From Bigelowiella natans CCMP2755 (lineage: Eukaryota > Cercozoa > Chlorarachniophyceae), in assembly GCA_000320545.1 (NCBI GenBank), contig ADNK01001575.1, positions 1 through 61,850 of the forward strand: a DNA stretch of 61,850 nucleotides, read 5' to 3'. The notes under the pieces are model-generated. The model saw nothing but the letters and a program-made list of their open reading frames with translations, searched no databases and was not told where the DNA came from. Each line of letters begins with the position of its first letter. The first letter of the stretch is position 1. This document shows, one piece after another, positions 26,600-37,311 of the stretch. The translations under genes were made by a program, and so were the position numbers.

Positions 26600-28505
26600 A
26601 AGATCATCTGGGATATAGTATCAACATAATGAGTTCAATTTAGGATATTTTCTGCATAAATAATCTTACTTTTCAAATAAACGACATGTATTTCTCAATG
26701 TATTAGAAATTTAGCCATCTTCTCATAGACTCTCAAGTTTCCAATGGTAGTTTCAAGGATAAAAAAATTACCAGAACATAAAGGCCATTGGAAAACTGTT
26801 GCTGGTTTTTATCCTGACGCAGACTCTACTTCTCCAACCGTTTCTAATTAAAAAAATAGAATTAAATTATAACTTACGACATATATTTATCAGAATTTTC
26901 CTAATCGAAGTTGGTAAATAAAAGTTCCTCGTAGATCTATATCTCGTGGATTTAAATCTACATGTAAATGAATACATGCGACATGTACATGAAGACAAGA
27001 AATGTTAAAAACGAATCTTTCATGTCCGTGTTTCGGTCATTTCTCCGTATTCACCATTGCAATATTAAGGATTTTTCTCGTATTCTGGTAAATAGGAGCG
27101 GCGGAAAGTGCGACTACGTTGTCGATGCGTCTTCTCTTAATTTTTCAGAATTGTTATATTCTAAATATGAGAAACAGGAATGACATAAAAGAAGAAGAAT
27201 TTTTTAATGAATTGAAATTACGACTCGAAAAAGTAAATGAATTCAAACAATTTTAGCCTTGATCTGTTATACTCAATAAACTATTTCATATATTCATATT
27301 CTGATATCCACAAATCAGAAAATATTTTGAAAAAGTAAAACGTACTTCTTTTTCCTTTTTAAGAGCGCTCAGAGTCCAAATTAAGGCATAACGAGGGGGA
27401 AACAGGTAATAAAACTTAGGCCAAATAACGTGTTATAAATCTTTGTCGCTCTCTAATAGTTGCCTACATTCTCGTCTTGTTAATGAAACCCCCTTCATCA
27501 TTGAACACCCACGAGAAAAGTTTCCGCTCCATCCCCAATTTTTACAGCGCTTCCCCCTCTGGTAACTGCGTGAATCCCAGCGTCAAGGGGAATTCGTTTC
27601 GTTAGGGAATCAGAGGATTATATTAATATGTTGGGTTTCTAAGTCTGCATTGCGTTAATCGAAGTTGCCTTAATGTAGTACTGCAACATTACAGAGTGTA
27701 AACGACTTCTCTGAGGGAAAGGGTTTTAAATCAATAGCCGGGAGATTCCGGGCAAATACAAGCGATACGGAATGCAAACACAGCAGAATATTGTCCAAAA
27801 TCACTTCAAATCGCAGGTGGTTCAACACTGCTTCCTTCTTCTATTAAAATCATTCCATCATTCCATCTGGTGTAATCATTTCGATCAGTCCAGAAATACT
27901 TCAGGGCAATAAAATGGCATTCTCAATGAAACAGTGCATGTTTTCCTTTTCCTCAGAACGACGAAAGGCAAAATTTCATGAACTTTGATTTCAACGTCGG
28001 CATGGCTGACCTGGTTACCACCTCGATTTCCAACCTTAAAAAAAATCAACAGCGAAGACTTTCATTACTTGATCGTTTCCATGTTTAGATTGGAATTTTA
28101 GCACCAATTTTTAGTAAGATACACCACACGACCATGGTTCCAGCCATATTTTCGTCAAACGCAGCGGTGTCCTGTCACTACTCCTGGCCTTCTGCTAAAC
28201 AACGGCTTCGCCCCTTTCGCACCCCTCTTCCCACTTTCTACATTACTCTTTAGACTGAGGTCAGGCCTCGATGCAGCCGCTCGATGGACTTCGTGGCACT
28301 ACATAAAAAGCAGTTGAATCACAACGAATCTGATAAGATCGTTGCTCAGAGAACGAAAGAGAGAGCTAACCTGAAGCGTAGTATTGGGGCGCAGGTACTA
28401 GTATGCAAAATATATCGGAACATGATAATATATTGACGAATCATACGCGTTGAAATTTCCTCTTCCTCCCCTACTTTCGTGACAATTTAAAGGTCGCTCA
28501 AATGA
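26600..28505. other. AT-rich interval without a supportable gene
   Basis: Composition is AT-rich with few long frames. A 71-codon plus-strand frame at 26968-27183 is the longest. It has an ATG but no recognisable motif. Several GT/AG pairs exist, but no in-phase chain emerged. Confidence 0.4.
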
Positions 28506-29295
28506 TGTCTTGGGGGGACGAGATTCTTGCCCACCTCATCCGCACCACCGTCCAAAAAGTCATGCCTGAAAACTAGAAACGACGGCAAAGATGAAAAACA
28601 GGTCAGAATCGTTTATTCCTCAAGTCTGAACACATTCCAGAGGTTTGAGTTTCTCTCTCCTCCCATCAAACGTGCTTCTTCTACGTCCACAAAAACTAAA
28701 ATGACACAATGAGAGGGATGAGTATCTGCGGAAAATGTCGTAACAACGCTTCCAGAGAGTTGAAGTGATGAGGGAACTCAAATTCACGGAAATAGGACAG
28801 TTATTGAAAATACGTATGATTGTTGTCTTTAAACTGATGCAAAAACCATCACCACCGGTGTCTTCGATTAAATTCCGGGAGTGGGGGGGATTTTGAATAG
28901 AGTAATACGTATGTATCATTATGACTAATACTTCTATTGTCAACTATCTATATCCTTAGAACCAAGGTAAACATACAGGAGTGAGCTTTAAAGATGACGA
29001 CAAGTCAGCGAGTAGCAGCTCCAGAGAAAATAATGAGGGGACCACAGGAACGCCCATAAAACAACCTCTAAACGTAGACGAGAAGTCAGAAAATTCGTGC
29101 ACTCCACGCACTATGTTTGGACGTCGTGGAAGGCCTATAAGTAGGTTAAAGAGCGCCATATCGTGTCCTGCAATAAATCGCAATGCCAACAAGGCATCGT
29201 TTGCCTTCAACGGTGGGGGCCTTGGGTTCGCCAACATAACAGATCAAGAGATCATGGAGGTAAAGACGGATGGCACGTCGCATGTCGCCTCGTAG
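28506..29295 (+). CDS. Small plus-strand gene, unidentified
   Basis: A Ser/Pro/Lys-rich frame (28506-28712, no ATG in frame) contains PPSKKSCLKTRNDGKDEKQ. A second open block follows a CCTTAG acceptor at about 28958 and runs to a stop at 29295. The latter contains FGRRGRPISRLKSAISCP and is basic with polar ends. Both look like disordered, possibly phosphorylated protein. The junction between them was not resolved, and they could belong to different genes. Confidence 0.4.
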
Positions 29296-30229
29296 TCAAG
29301 TCTGGCTGCCATTGGAGTAGCAGAAGATGATTGCAACAATAGAGAAAGCACGTTTGACGAACTTGGAAAGCTATTTTTTTTTTAATTCAAGAGAACAGAA
29401 AATATTTAAAAAAGACAGAGAAATGTACCTACGTACTAAAGGCTAGATAACCCCCCCTCCCGACCCCACCCATGGTAGCCATCCCAACCTCAATCACGCT
29501 CCATTAATCGAGAGAACTCTTCTAAAATAAAGCATTAAACACAGATAGCGTAATATGAGAGAATATGGAAAAAAACTTTCCAGTGACAATACCATCATAT
29601 GAAATGGCGCTTACAACATTGGTCATTAGCGACCCCTCCCCCCCCTCCAAATTTCTTCTCCATTCCTGTCCTTTCCTTTTTGATGATGCCCGTATTCTTT
29701 CAATGGGGCTTTACATCTTTAATTCAAGATAAAAGTGTATCCGAGAAGAGCATTGAATTGTTCAACAGCTCCTGCATACTCAAGTTTTTAATGAAGAACG
29801 GAAAGAAGGACGGATTTGAATGAGTGACAGATATAGAGCATTGTTACACTCATCTCAGTTATTAAAACGAGTACTGGGGAGAAGAAAGTAGTGTGATATC
29901 GAAATATACCACAGATTTTCCCGTCGTCAGTTAAAGTTCTGACTTAGAGGAATTGACAGCCATCGATACAGTACAGGTAACTGTTTATCGTCTGAATTCT
30001 GTGTTCAAGGCGATGTAGGCCGTCTTATGGGAAGTTTTACATTCTTTCCACAACTTCTACCCGCCCTTGCGCGAACCCACAATCACAAAGATTTGCAGGA
30101 CATCTGCAGACTTTGATGAGTGATACATAGACATCTGTACTGTAATATATCATTTATTAGTGCCACATTCTTAGCATTGTATTAAAAAGATGCAGAGCAT
30201 GCTAAGAGTGCATGATGCTGTGCGCAGAA
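29296..30229. other. Intergenic, no clear gene
   Basis: C-rich and A-rich homopolymers are present, with one 74-codon frame (29599-29823) that has no motif. Nothing further is supportable. Confidence 0.4.
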
Positions 30230-30545
30230 AGCATTTGATGTAAGGTCGTTCTTTATGCTAGCATAGCAATGTGCTAATGTAAATACATAGCAGACACTAG
30301 GACATGCAGATGTGGCCATGCACACTGTCATCATGTGTGATTAAAATGTGTGCTGCACTTCGCATGGCTAGCTTGTAAGCTAGCTAGACACAGACGAATG
30401 CAAGCAACACATGAGGGAAATGAATTCGATCTGATGCTAGAGCTAGCTAGCTCGCACATGCTGGTGTGGGCAGTGCTAGAGTGCTAGCTAGCTAGAGTGG
30501 CATGCTAGCATGACACTTTCTTCCTGTCATTCACTCTGATGACTG
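30230..30545. repeat. CTAG/GCTAGC-rich tract 2
   Basis: It is dense in GCTAGC and CTAGCTAGC (near 30369-30385, 30438-30452 and 30481-30495). It ends about 20 bp before the copia element target site. It is similar in character to the tracts near 18.5, 40.5 and 52.6 kb. Confidence 0.6.
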
Positions 30546-30570
30546 ATCGATCGATTTTCTTTCTACGTAC

Positions 30571-30928
30571 TGTCAGCGGTCTGGCCGCGCCACCCACGAT
30601 CAAGGAGCTGTCGCAGCATGCGCACGTCCACTCGTGCTGCACGCTGCGCTGCGCACATGCGCATGGAAGTTCTCAGAACTTCCAGAATCTTCGAGAACAT
30701 TCCGGAAGCTTCGAGAACCTTCCAGAAACACTCGAGAGAATTCGAGAGAATTCTGGAAGATTCGAGAATCTTCGCGAATGCGCCGGAACCCAATGCGCAC
30801 ATGCGTGCAGCGCAAGTCACAAGTCATCATCAGAATCCAAAAGCACACGAGACCGCGTGTTGACTTTCCAACATCAACAGCACAGTCCCGCGCACAAAAG
30901 CCAAACAGCTACCGCTAGTCCGCTAAAA
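30571..30928 (+). repeat. 5' LTR of the copia element
   Basis: 358 bp beginning TGTCAGCGG and ending CCGCTAAAA. It holds the heat-shock-element arrays. No clear TATA box was seen. Frames of 80-160 codons across it are repeated in the 3' LTR and are regarded as non-coding. Confidence 0.97.
30680..30778 (+). promoter_or_regulatory. Heat-shock-element arrays in the 5' LTR
   Basis: From 30680 to 30727 the sequence alternates TTC and GAA with exactly 2-nt gaps, giving ten consecutive inverted pentamers. From 30751 to 30778 there are six more. The consensus for heat-shock factor trimers is three or more alternating nGAAn units, so these are far longer than needed. The arrays lie in the U3-like part of the LTR, which suggests transcription driven by heat-shock factor, as known for the plant copia element ONSEN. 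Direct binding is an inference. Confidence 0.85.
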
Positions 30929-30939
30929 GGTTATGAGCC
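30929..30939 (+). other. Primer-binding site, half-tRNA(iMet) type
   Basis: GGTTATGAGCC starts directly at the LTR end. Its complement, GGCTCATAACC, matches the anticodon arm of initiator tRNA-Met rather than the tRNA 3' end. Drosophila copia and yeast Ty5 are known to prime from such internal tRNA(iMet) sites, so this element probably uses a cleaved tRNA half. Confidence 0.75.
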
Positions 30940-31114
30940 TCAAGAGGACTTGCTAGAGAACCAACAAAGAAAAGAACCAAGCAAACCCCCCACCCCCCCC
31001 CTTCAGCTACATCCTTTCAGAAGAAGGAACTGAAAGCGACAACAGCATTCCCTCAGCCAATCTTCGGTCAAGCCTCCAAAGCACTGAAAACAAAGAAAAC
31101 AGGAACGAAACAAC

Positions 31115-34100
31115 ATGTCAGAAAAGCAGATAGACTCCCTGCTGAAAAACTTCACCCTCAAGTACGATGGTAGCAACTACAAGCCCTACATGTACAAGCT
31201 AATGTCCGCCTTTGAAGCAGCGGATTTGGAATCATGCTTCAATGTCAACATAGAAACAGAAGGAAAGGTGACAGAAGTCAATGTACGCACCGACCCCGCT
31301 CACCGACGAGAAGTACTCAAGCTCTCTCAGGAGCAATTCGACATCCTCAACCCTAAACCCGAAGGAAGAGGATCACAAGAAAAGATAAACAAAAGAAAGA
31401 GAGGAAGATTCTTCCTCACTGCTACCCTTCCTGATAAATTCTTCGATCTACTCGAAGGAAAACCCAAAGACGTAGCAGTTACCTTAGCAGCCTTGCTGGA
31501 GAAGTACGAGCCTACCAATCCTGTAGCCGTCAGGAAACTTTATTCGAAGCTAAGTGATATAAACATGGGTCAGTACAATGGAGACTTCACGAAGTATCAT
31601 TCTGACCTTGACTCGACGATCAGAAGACTTCGAGCACAGCACGAAGGATACTCCGACAATCAAGCTCTTACCACTCTACTTCGAGGACTTGTACCTAGAG
31701 AAAAATACGAGACTATAGTAACAGTCATTAACAACAAGAAAGATGTTACCTTCGACTCTGCAGTGGACATGATCCGCTCCCACATGAACTCCCGATCGTT
31801 AGATGACGGGCAGAAACCTTCAAAGAAACATGCAGGACACACCAGTGCAGAACACAAATACGTGAAGATGTACGATGGCTTGGAGAAAAGGCTAAATGAA
31901 CTTACGGGTCAGCTGAAGACCTACAAGAGGAAATTCAACAAAGGAAAGAACAGATACAACAGCGAAGCATATCAAGACAATTCCAAGAAGCAAAAGAGAG
32001 AAGACTATTTCTTGAACTTAAAGAAAAGAACAAAATGCCATTACTGTGGCAAGAAAGGACATTGGGAAAAGGAATGCAGAAACAAGATGAGAGACGAAGG
32101 CAAGCAGAACAAAGGAAAACACTATTCTTTTATAGATCATGGCTCCCCTTCCCAAAGACCCTCTTACATTAATAAGATGGCACGCGACAATTCTTACCTG
32201 CACACGCTGAAGTACAACCATAAGCCTTTGATCCTTCTCGACAGCGGAGCCAACAACCACTTCTTCTGCGACCGCGACTTCTTCAACGAGTTGAAACCTA
32301 TTCAACCACGATACATAGAAGTTGGCAAAGATGGGACAGGATTCTTTGTGGATTATGCAGGCGACGTCGAACTAACTACGAAAAACAAGCAAGGAAAGAT
32401 GCATAAAATTGTTCTACAAGGAGCTTTGTACTCTGAAGAAGCTGCAGGCAATGTGATTTCTCTAAACAGACTAGTTAAGAGTGGCAGCGAGTACAAAGGA
32501 ACAAAACAAGGAATAAGCATTACCGCCAACGGAGAGGAATACGCGTTCGGGGACTTTCAAGACGACGGCCTATTTTATTTGAGATATAAACAAATAAACA
32601 AAAGTACAAAAACACAAAGATTTAAATCCTACCCAATGAAACAGCCATCTTCAATCAAGCACGCACATAACATCCTAGGGCACATCGCAGCGGATAAGAT
32701 AAGAGACACCTATGCAGTTACAGAAGGTTTACCTTATTCCAAGACGATAAAAATACCAAAGAAGATCTTTTGCAAGGCCTGTGATGTAGCCAAAACAAAA
32801 AGATCTCCGATCTTTGATCCAAGCGCCCAAGAAAGGATGAAACAGCATCGGAATAAAGCAAAGATTGAGGACGATGCTGTCAAAAAGAAGCAAAAATGTG
32901 TACCTGTTATCCACAAGAAAAACCGGATGTGGAATAGAATTCACTCTGATGTAAAGACCATGCCTAACAGCATGGATGGTTACAAGTATTTCGTAATATT
33001 CGTACATGAAGGAACAAGGTGGGTTACCTTGGAGCTCATGAGAAAGAAAAGCGAAGTTACGCAGAAAACCATACAGTTCCTAAAGCACATCAGAAAGCTT
33101 CCAGGTTGTGGAAGCATAGACGAATTCAGATCGGATGGTGGAGGTGAATATATGAGCGCAAAGCTACATAGCTGGCTCACCTCCGAAGGAATAAAATGGG
33201 TTCCTAGCACCGCCCGAACACCTGAGCAAAATGGAATGTCCGAGCGTCACATACAGACTATCATGGCGAAAACAAGAGCTATGTTAGAACATGCACGCTT
33301 ACCGGTCGGATACTGGTCCTACGCAGCTCAGACTGCAGCATATCTCCACAACGTCACCTCACATCGCAGCACACCTGGTAGAAAAACGCCTAAAGAACTA
33401 CTGCACCATGAGCAACCAAATCTAAAGAATCTAACTACCTGGGGATGCATCGGAGTAAACCACATCGACAAGGAACTCCGACCTGCAGGTGGTATGGGTG
33501 CTAGAGGTGAATACGTACGTATGTTGGGATATGACGATAGATTTGGTACTTTTCTCGTCGCCACGAAGACGCTGAAAATTAGAAGAGTCCGTGTAACTAA
33601 ATGGTACCACACAGTGTTTAAGTTTCCTTCGCTGAAGAGAAACAAAGTTAGTGATTCGGCTTTGGCGTACCTTTATCCAGAAGGTCCTGCCGACGCGGAC
33701 GCCCCCGAACCATCCAGTGCAACTGACGAGTTGCCAGAGGATGGTGGGCCTGAAACAAAAGCAAAAAGTAAACCTCGAAGGTCGAATAGAGAAAATAGGG
33801 GAGTACCTGGTATTCGTTACGGAATACTTGGTAGCTATTACGACCGCCTGATGAACATAAAAGCTCCATCAGTACAAGAGATCGAGGACCTTCCTAAGAC
33901 GTATGACGATGCAATCACAGGAGATGATAAGAAGCATTGGATACCTTCTACGGAAGAGGAACTGCACCAGCTTCGAAAACTTGGAACGTTTACGCTGGTA
34001 GTGCGACCTAAGGATACAAATTTAGTTACATCTAAATGGGTATTCAAGAAGAAAATAAATGTAGACTATACCATTCGGTATAAGTCAAGGCTGGTCGCGC

Positions 34101-35557
34101 GAGGGTTCACGCAGATCCCGGGAGAAGACTTCTTCTTCTCTTATTCCCCGACGTTGTCCCTAAATAGTTTTCGGATAATGTTAGCCATAGCATCTATCCT
34201 CAAGCTAAAACTACACGGGATAGATATACTTACAGCTTTCCTAACTGGAAAGATGGACTGTAAAGTACACATGGAAATACCTAAAGGGTGGAAGCCGAAG
34301 ACACCTGAGGAAATCCGGCTATACAACAGTGGCCTTCCACTAGCCCTACTGGTAAACAAAAGCATTTATGGGCTGACACAAGCAAGTGCAATATTCAGCC
34401 TTACCTTGCTCGAGCATCTCAACGCCATTGGCTTCGTCCAGCTTTATTCCGATCCTTGCCTAATGATAATGCACAGACAAGGAAGAATCATCATATTGTC
34501 ATGTTTCGTGGATGACATATGCATAGCATATCAAGATAAGAGAGACCTGGACTTTGTCATGAAGCGAATAGGCGACAAGTTTGAGTTTCGCGATGAAGGC
34601 GAGCTAAAGAAAACACTGGGCATAAGAGTTGGTAGCGACAATGAGGGAAACTATTGGATATCGCAGGAAGACTACCTCACCAGACTCGCCCAGAAGTATG
34701 ATATCACGCCTACGAAAAGAGCAAAAACACCAATGATAACAGGATCGAAGTTAGACGAATACGAGGAGCATGATAAGGTGGATCAAAAGGCATACAGATC
34801 CATCATAGGAGCTGCAATGTATGCAGCTGTGGCTACTAGACCAGACATATGCTACACTCTATCTCGTCTAGCTTCCTACAGTCAAGATCCTAGAACTATA
34901 CACTACATCGCTGCAGTACGCTTACTGCAGTATCTGGTCAATACAAAGGATAAAAGAATTACCTTTAAAGCAGCGTCCAAACCTGAGCTTAAAGCTTACG
35001 TCGATGCCTCCTGGAAAACCTGCAAGAAAACGGGTAAATCATACTCAGGATATTTCATATCGCTAAGCAACGCACCTGTTGTCTGGAAGAGCAACAAGCA
35101 AAAGGTCGTTGCTATGTCCAGTGGCGAGGCTGAGTACATAGCACTATCAGATATATGCAGAGAGTTAGTGTATGTCACTCAGTTACTACAGGAGTTAAAA
35201 ATGAAAATACCGAACCCTGTACCTGTGTATTGTGACTCTCAAGCAGCTATCTCCATTGCAGCCAAGCCTGGATTCACACAGAAAGGCAAGAACATAAGGA
35301 TAGAATATCACAATGTTCGTGATAACTATCAAACCAAGCAGATCTGCATAAACAAAATACCTGGGGAGGACAATCCCGCTGATATACTTACCAAGGCTCT
35401 ACCAGGACCTAGCAACAAGAAACACTGTGATTTCTTGTTCCCTATATCATACAGAGAAAAACTAACCATCATGCTACAAGGCACCAGAAAAAGAAAAATA
35501 ACTACAAAGACTCTACCTTACAAGCTCCCTCGCCTTGTCGGCCCCACGTCCGCTTAG
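31115..35557 (+). CDS. gag-pol: Copia Gag-Pol polyprotein, intact 1480 codons
   Basis: One frame from ATG to stop. In order: Gag, with a CCHC knuckle (CHYCGKKGHWEKEC) near residue 310; aspartic protease (LLDSGANNHF); integrase zinc domain (HNILGH...CKAC) and DDE core (HSDVKTM, FRSDGGGEY, PEQNGMSERH); reverse transcriptase (GIDILTAFLTG, SIYGLTQAS and the catalytic CFVDDICIA in place of the usual YVDD); and RNase H (KAYVDASWKT, SSGEAEYIALS, VYCDSQAA). Integrase before RT defines Ty1/copia. No frameshift or stop is present. The product would package element RNA in particles and copy and insert it into the genome. Confidence 0.98.
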   Translation: MSEKQIDSLLKNFTLKYDGSNYKPYMYKLMSAFEAADLESCFNVNIETEGKVTEVNVRTDPAHRREVLKLSQEQFDILNPKPEGRGSQEKINKRKRGRFFLTATLPDKFFDLLEGKPKDVAVTLAALLEKYEPTNPVAVRKLYSKLSDINMGQYNGDFTKYHSDLDSTIRRLRAQHEGYSDNQALTTLLRGLVPREKYETIVTVINNKKDVTFDSAVDMIRSHMNSRSLDDGQKPSKKHAGHTSAEHKYVKMYDGLEKRLNELTGQLKTYKRKFNKGKNRYNSEAYQDNSKKQKREDYFLNLKKRTKCHYCGKKGHWEKECRNKMRDEGKQNKGKHYSFIDHGSPSQRPSYINKMARDNSYLHTLKYNHKPLILLDSGANNHFFCDRDFFNELKPIQPRYIEVGKDGTGFFVDYAGDVELTTKNKQGKMHKIVLQGALYSEEAAGNVISLNRLVKSGSEYKGTKQGISITANGEEYAFGDFQDDGLFYLRYKQINKSTKTQRFKSYPMKQPSSIKHAHNILGHIAADKIRDTYAVTEGLPYSKTIKIPKKIFCKACDVAKTKRSPIFDPSAQERMKQHRNKAKIEDDAVKKKQKCVPVIHKKNRMWNRIHSDVKTMPNSMDGYKYFVIFVHEGTRWVTLELMRKKSEVTQKTIQFLKHIRKLPGCGSIDEFRSDGGGEYMSAKLHSWLTSEGIKWVPSTARTPEQNGMSERHIQTIMAKTRAMLEHARLPVGYWSYAAQTAAYLHNVTSHRSTPGRKTPKELLHHEQPNLKNLTTWGCIGVNHIDKELRPAGGMGARGEYVRMLGYDDRFGTFLVATKTLKIRRVRVTKWYHTVFKFPSLKRNKVSDSALAYLYPEGPADADAPEPSSATDELPEDGGPETKAKSKPRRSNRENRGVPGIRYGILGSYYDRLMNIKAPSVQEIEDLPKTYDDAITGDDKKHWIPSTEEELHQLRKLGTFTLVVRPKDTNLVTSKWVFKKKINVDYTIRYKSRLVARGFTQIPGEDFFFSYSPTLSLNSFRIMLAIASILKLKLHGIDILTAFLTGKMDCKVHMEIPKGWKPKTPEEIRLYNSGLPLALLVNKSIYGLTQASAIFSLTLLEHLNAIGFVQLYSDPCLMIMHRQGRIIILSCFVDDICIAYQDKRDLDFVMKRIGDKFEFRDEGELKKTLGIRVGSDNEGNYWISQEDYLTRLAQKYDITPTKRAKTPMITGSKLDEYEEHDKVDQKAYRSIIGAAMYAAVATRPDICYTLSRLASYSQDPRTIHYIAAVRLLQYLVNTKDKRITFKAASKPELKAYVDASWKTCKKTGKSYSGYFISLSNAPVVWKSNKQKVVAMSSGEAEYIALSDICRELVYVTQLLQELKMKIPNPVPVYCDSQAAISIAAKPGFTQKGKNIRIEYHNVRDNYQTKQICINKIPGEDNPADILTKALPGPSNKKHCDFLFPISYREKLTIMLQGTRKRKITTKTLPYKLPRLVGPTSA

Positions 35558-35684
35558 TCGCCCTATGAAAGCCCCACGTCCATTTAGAAACCTACAACAT
35601 ATAAACATATAGGCTGCAAGGTTTTAATGGCACACATCTTTGTATGTGTGTACCTTTCCTTGCGTATCTTGCTATGGACTATAT

Positions 35685-35794
35685 GCACAGTGTCTTCCAG
35701 ACACTCTCGCTATCATGGGGGCGAATGTAGAATACGCTATAGATTTCTATATGATTGCACAGTGTCTTCCAGACACTGCACAATCATGGGGGCG
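35685..35794 (+). repeat. Two hairpin plus CATGGGGGCG repeats after pol
   Basis: The block GCACAGTGTCTTCCAGACACT followed a few bases later by CATGGGGGCG occurs twice, at 35685-35723 and 35756-35794. AGTGTC and GACACT can pair as a 6-bp stem with a 5-nt loop. The same 10-mer CATGGGGGCG abuts the 3' LTR at 37302-37311, so these may be extra polypurine-like priming sites or RNA structures. Confidence 0.7.
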
Positions 35795-36307
35795 GATATA
35801 ATAATGAAGACGAGATACCTAGTGTATAACAAATACGAAGTCAAATATAAGGAGAGAACATGCAAAAGCTGTATACTACAAGATACCTACGAAGTTAACA
35901 AAAGGAAAAACGATCGCCTGGAGATCCACACAATTATCGGTATTATATTGGAAGTGGCGAGGCATCTGCTGTGGCTCCTATGTACAATGGCCACAATAAA
36001 GAAATGCAGAGACCGCAACAAAGCAGCATGGGTAATATAGCGATTTCTAAGGCACGTGAACTTGAGTCTCCATACAGGGTTAACGGATCGTCCACAGCAT
36101 GACTACCAAGGAGGGCCTATTCACAAAGACAACCAAATAGTTACGCAGAGAAATGGCTATCACAGATCCAGGCCGGTCGAAGCGGTGAATATTCATTATG
36201 AGGAAGTTAGCGCCCCTTATGGTGCTCAGTGATGACTCATTATTATATAAATAATTCAATAACCGTCGTTATAGCTTTCCGGTAAGAGAATCCTCGCTCC
36301 CCCCTTC

Positions 36308-37285
36308 ATGGAAGCAGGCAGAAGGGGAATCTATCACAATGAGGGTTCTGGCACAAAAGGTTATCATGGCAAGGACACCGATAGATCGAAATTGGCCGCA
36401 CCTTATGAGACAAAATCGCGCCTACAGGGCGAAGCATACTTGGGGTCGAACGTTCGGGACCAGGCAAGAGCAGCGGTCCCTCAACAAAGCTTTGAGGGGG
36501 CTCCTCCACCCCCCCTTCCTCGTCATATCACTAACGAAACAGCTAGTATTAGCTTAGTCTCACAAAAACGCAGCAACAATCTGGAATCTTTCTGGAACTT
36601 TCATGGGCATCAGAAACAACCCTTCAAAGTAGACCGCCGTAGCCATCACAACGCAAACAGCAGCAGCAGTAGTGACAGTGTAAGTGACAGAGATGGCATC
36701 AAACAGCAACGATCAAACCAGAAGGGTCGTGCTGCTCGTACTGCTGATGACGAAAAACAGAAGAAGAAGAAGAAGGAGGAAAGGACTACTTGCACTACCC
36801 ACCTGTCTACCTACCTACCGAGCCTTGGTCAACACCGCATGTGGGTGCAGGTGACGAACGTAGGGCATTCCGGAATTTTTCTGGAATCTTTCTGGAAGTG
36901 CCCAGGGGATTCCAGAATTTTTTCTGGAAGTGCACCAGTGTCGCAGAAAAATTCTTTTCTGGAAGCACACTGGTGTCGTTCAAAAAAATTAATTTTTTGG
37001 ACAAGTCCCAGTTCGTACCGAAATGGTGGCACCTTGCCCAGTCAGGCAAGAATTTTTCCTGCCGATTTCGGAGTGCACCATGCCCATGGCACCTTGCCCA
37101 GTTGCAAGCCTGGGAATTTTGTGCCTCTGCACAGAGTTTTTGGGCGTCTGGTGGTGCGATGTTTGGTCGGCAAAACATTGCCAACCATTCGGACTCCGAA
37201 ACCTTTGGGAATGGCGTCCATGTGCAGCACCGTGCAAAAGTTCTGTCACCATGGCAGAAATGGCACGTGCACATCAGCACTCTGA
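36308..37285 (+). CDS. Possible extra ORF of the copia element
   Basis: An ATG opens 325 codons between pol and the 3' LTR. The middle is Ser/Asp-rich, followed by a strongly basic stretch (DEKQKKKKKEER). No domain or membrane segment is evident. Long frames also exist on other strands here, so chance is possible. Some copia-like elements carry an additional 3' gene, which makes it worth recording. Confidence 0.3.
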   Translation: MEAGRRGIYHNEGSGTKGYHGKDTDRSKLAAPYETKSRLQGEAYLGSNVRDQARAAVPQQSFEGAPPPPLPRHITNETASISLVSQKRSNNLESFWNFHGHQKQPFKVDRRSHHNANSSSSSDSVSDRDGIKQQRSNQKGRAARTADDEKQKKKKKEERTTCTTHLSTYLPSLGQHRMWVQVTNVGHSGIFLESFWKCPGDSRIFSGSAPVSQKNSFLEAHWCRSKKLIFWTSPSSYRNGGTLPSQARIFPADFGVHHAHGTLPSCKPGNFVPLHRVFGRLVVRCLVGKTLPTIRTPKPLGMASMCSTVQKFCHHGRNGTCTSAL

Positions 37286-37301
37286 TCGTGGTCACCACGT
37301 C

Positions 37302-37311
37302 CATGGGGGCG
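37302..37311 (+). other. Polypurine-tract-like sequence
   Basis: CATGGGGGCG lies immediately before the 3' LTR. It is short and interrupted by a C compared with typical polypurine tracts. The position, plus the two internal copies of the same 10-mer, suggests it marks plus-strand DNA priming. Confidence 0.55.

Noticed and set aside
28527-28712. Protein phosphatase 1 binding motif suggested by KQVRIV
   Set aside because: The obligatory aromatic position of the RVxF motif is not met.
30539-31033. 164-codon plus-strand frame and several overlapping frames across the 5' LTR
   Set aside because: It lies in the LTR and primer region, is mirrored in the 3' LTR, and its pattern comes from the GAA/TTC arrays and not from a protein.
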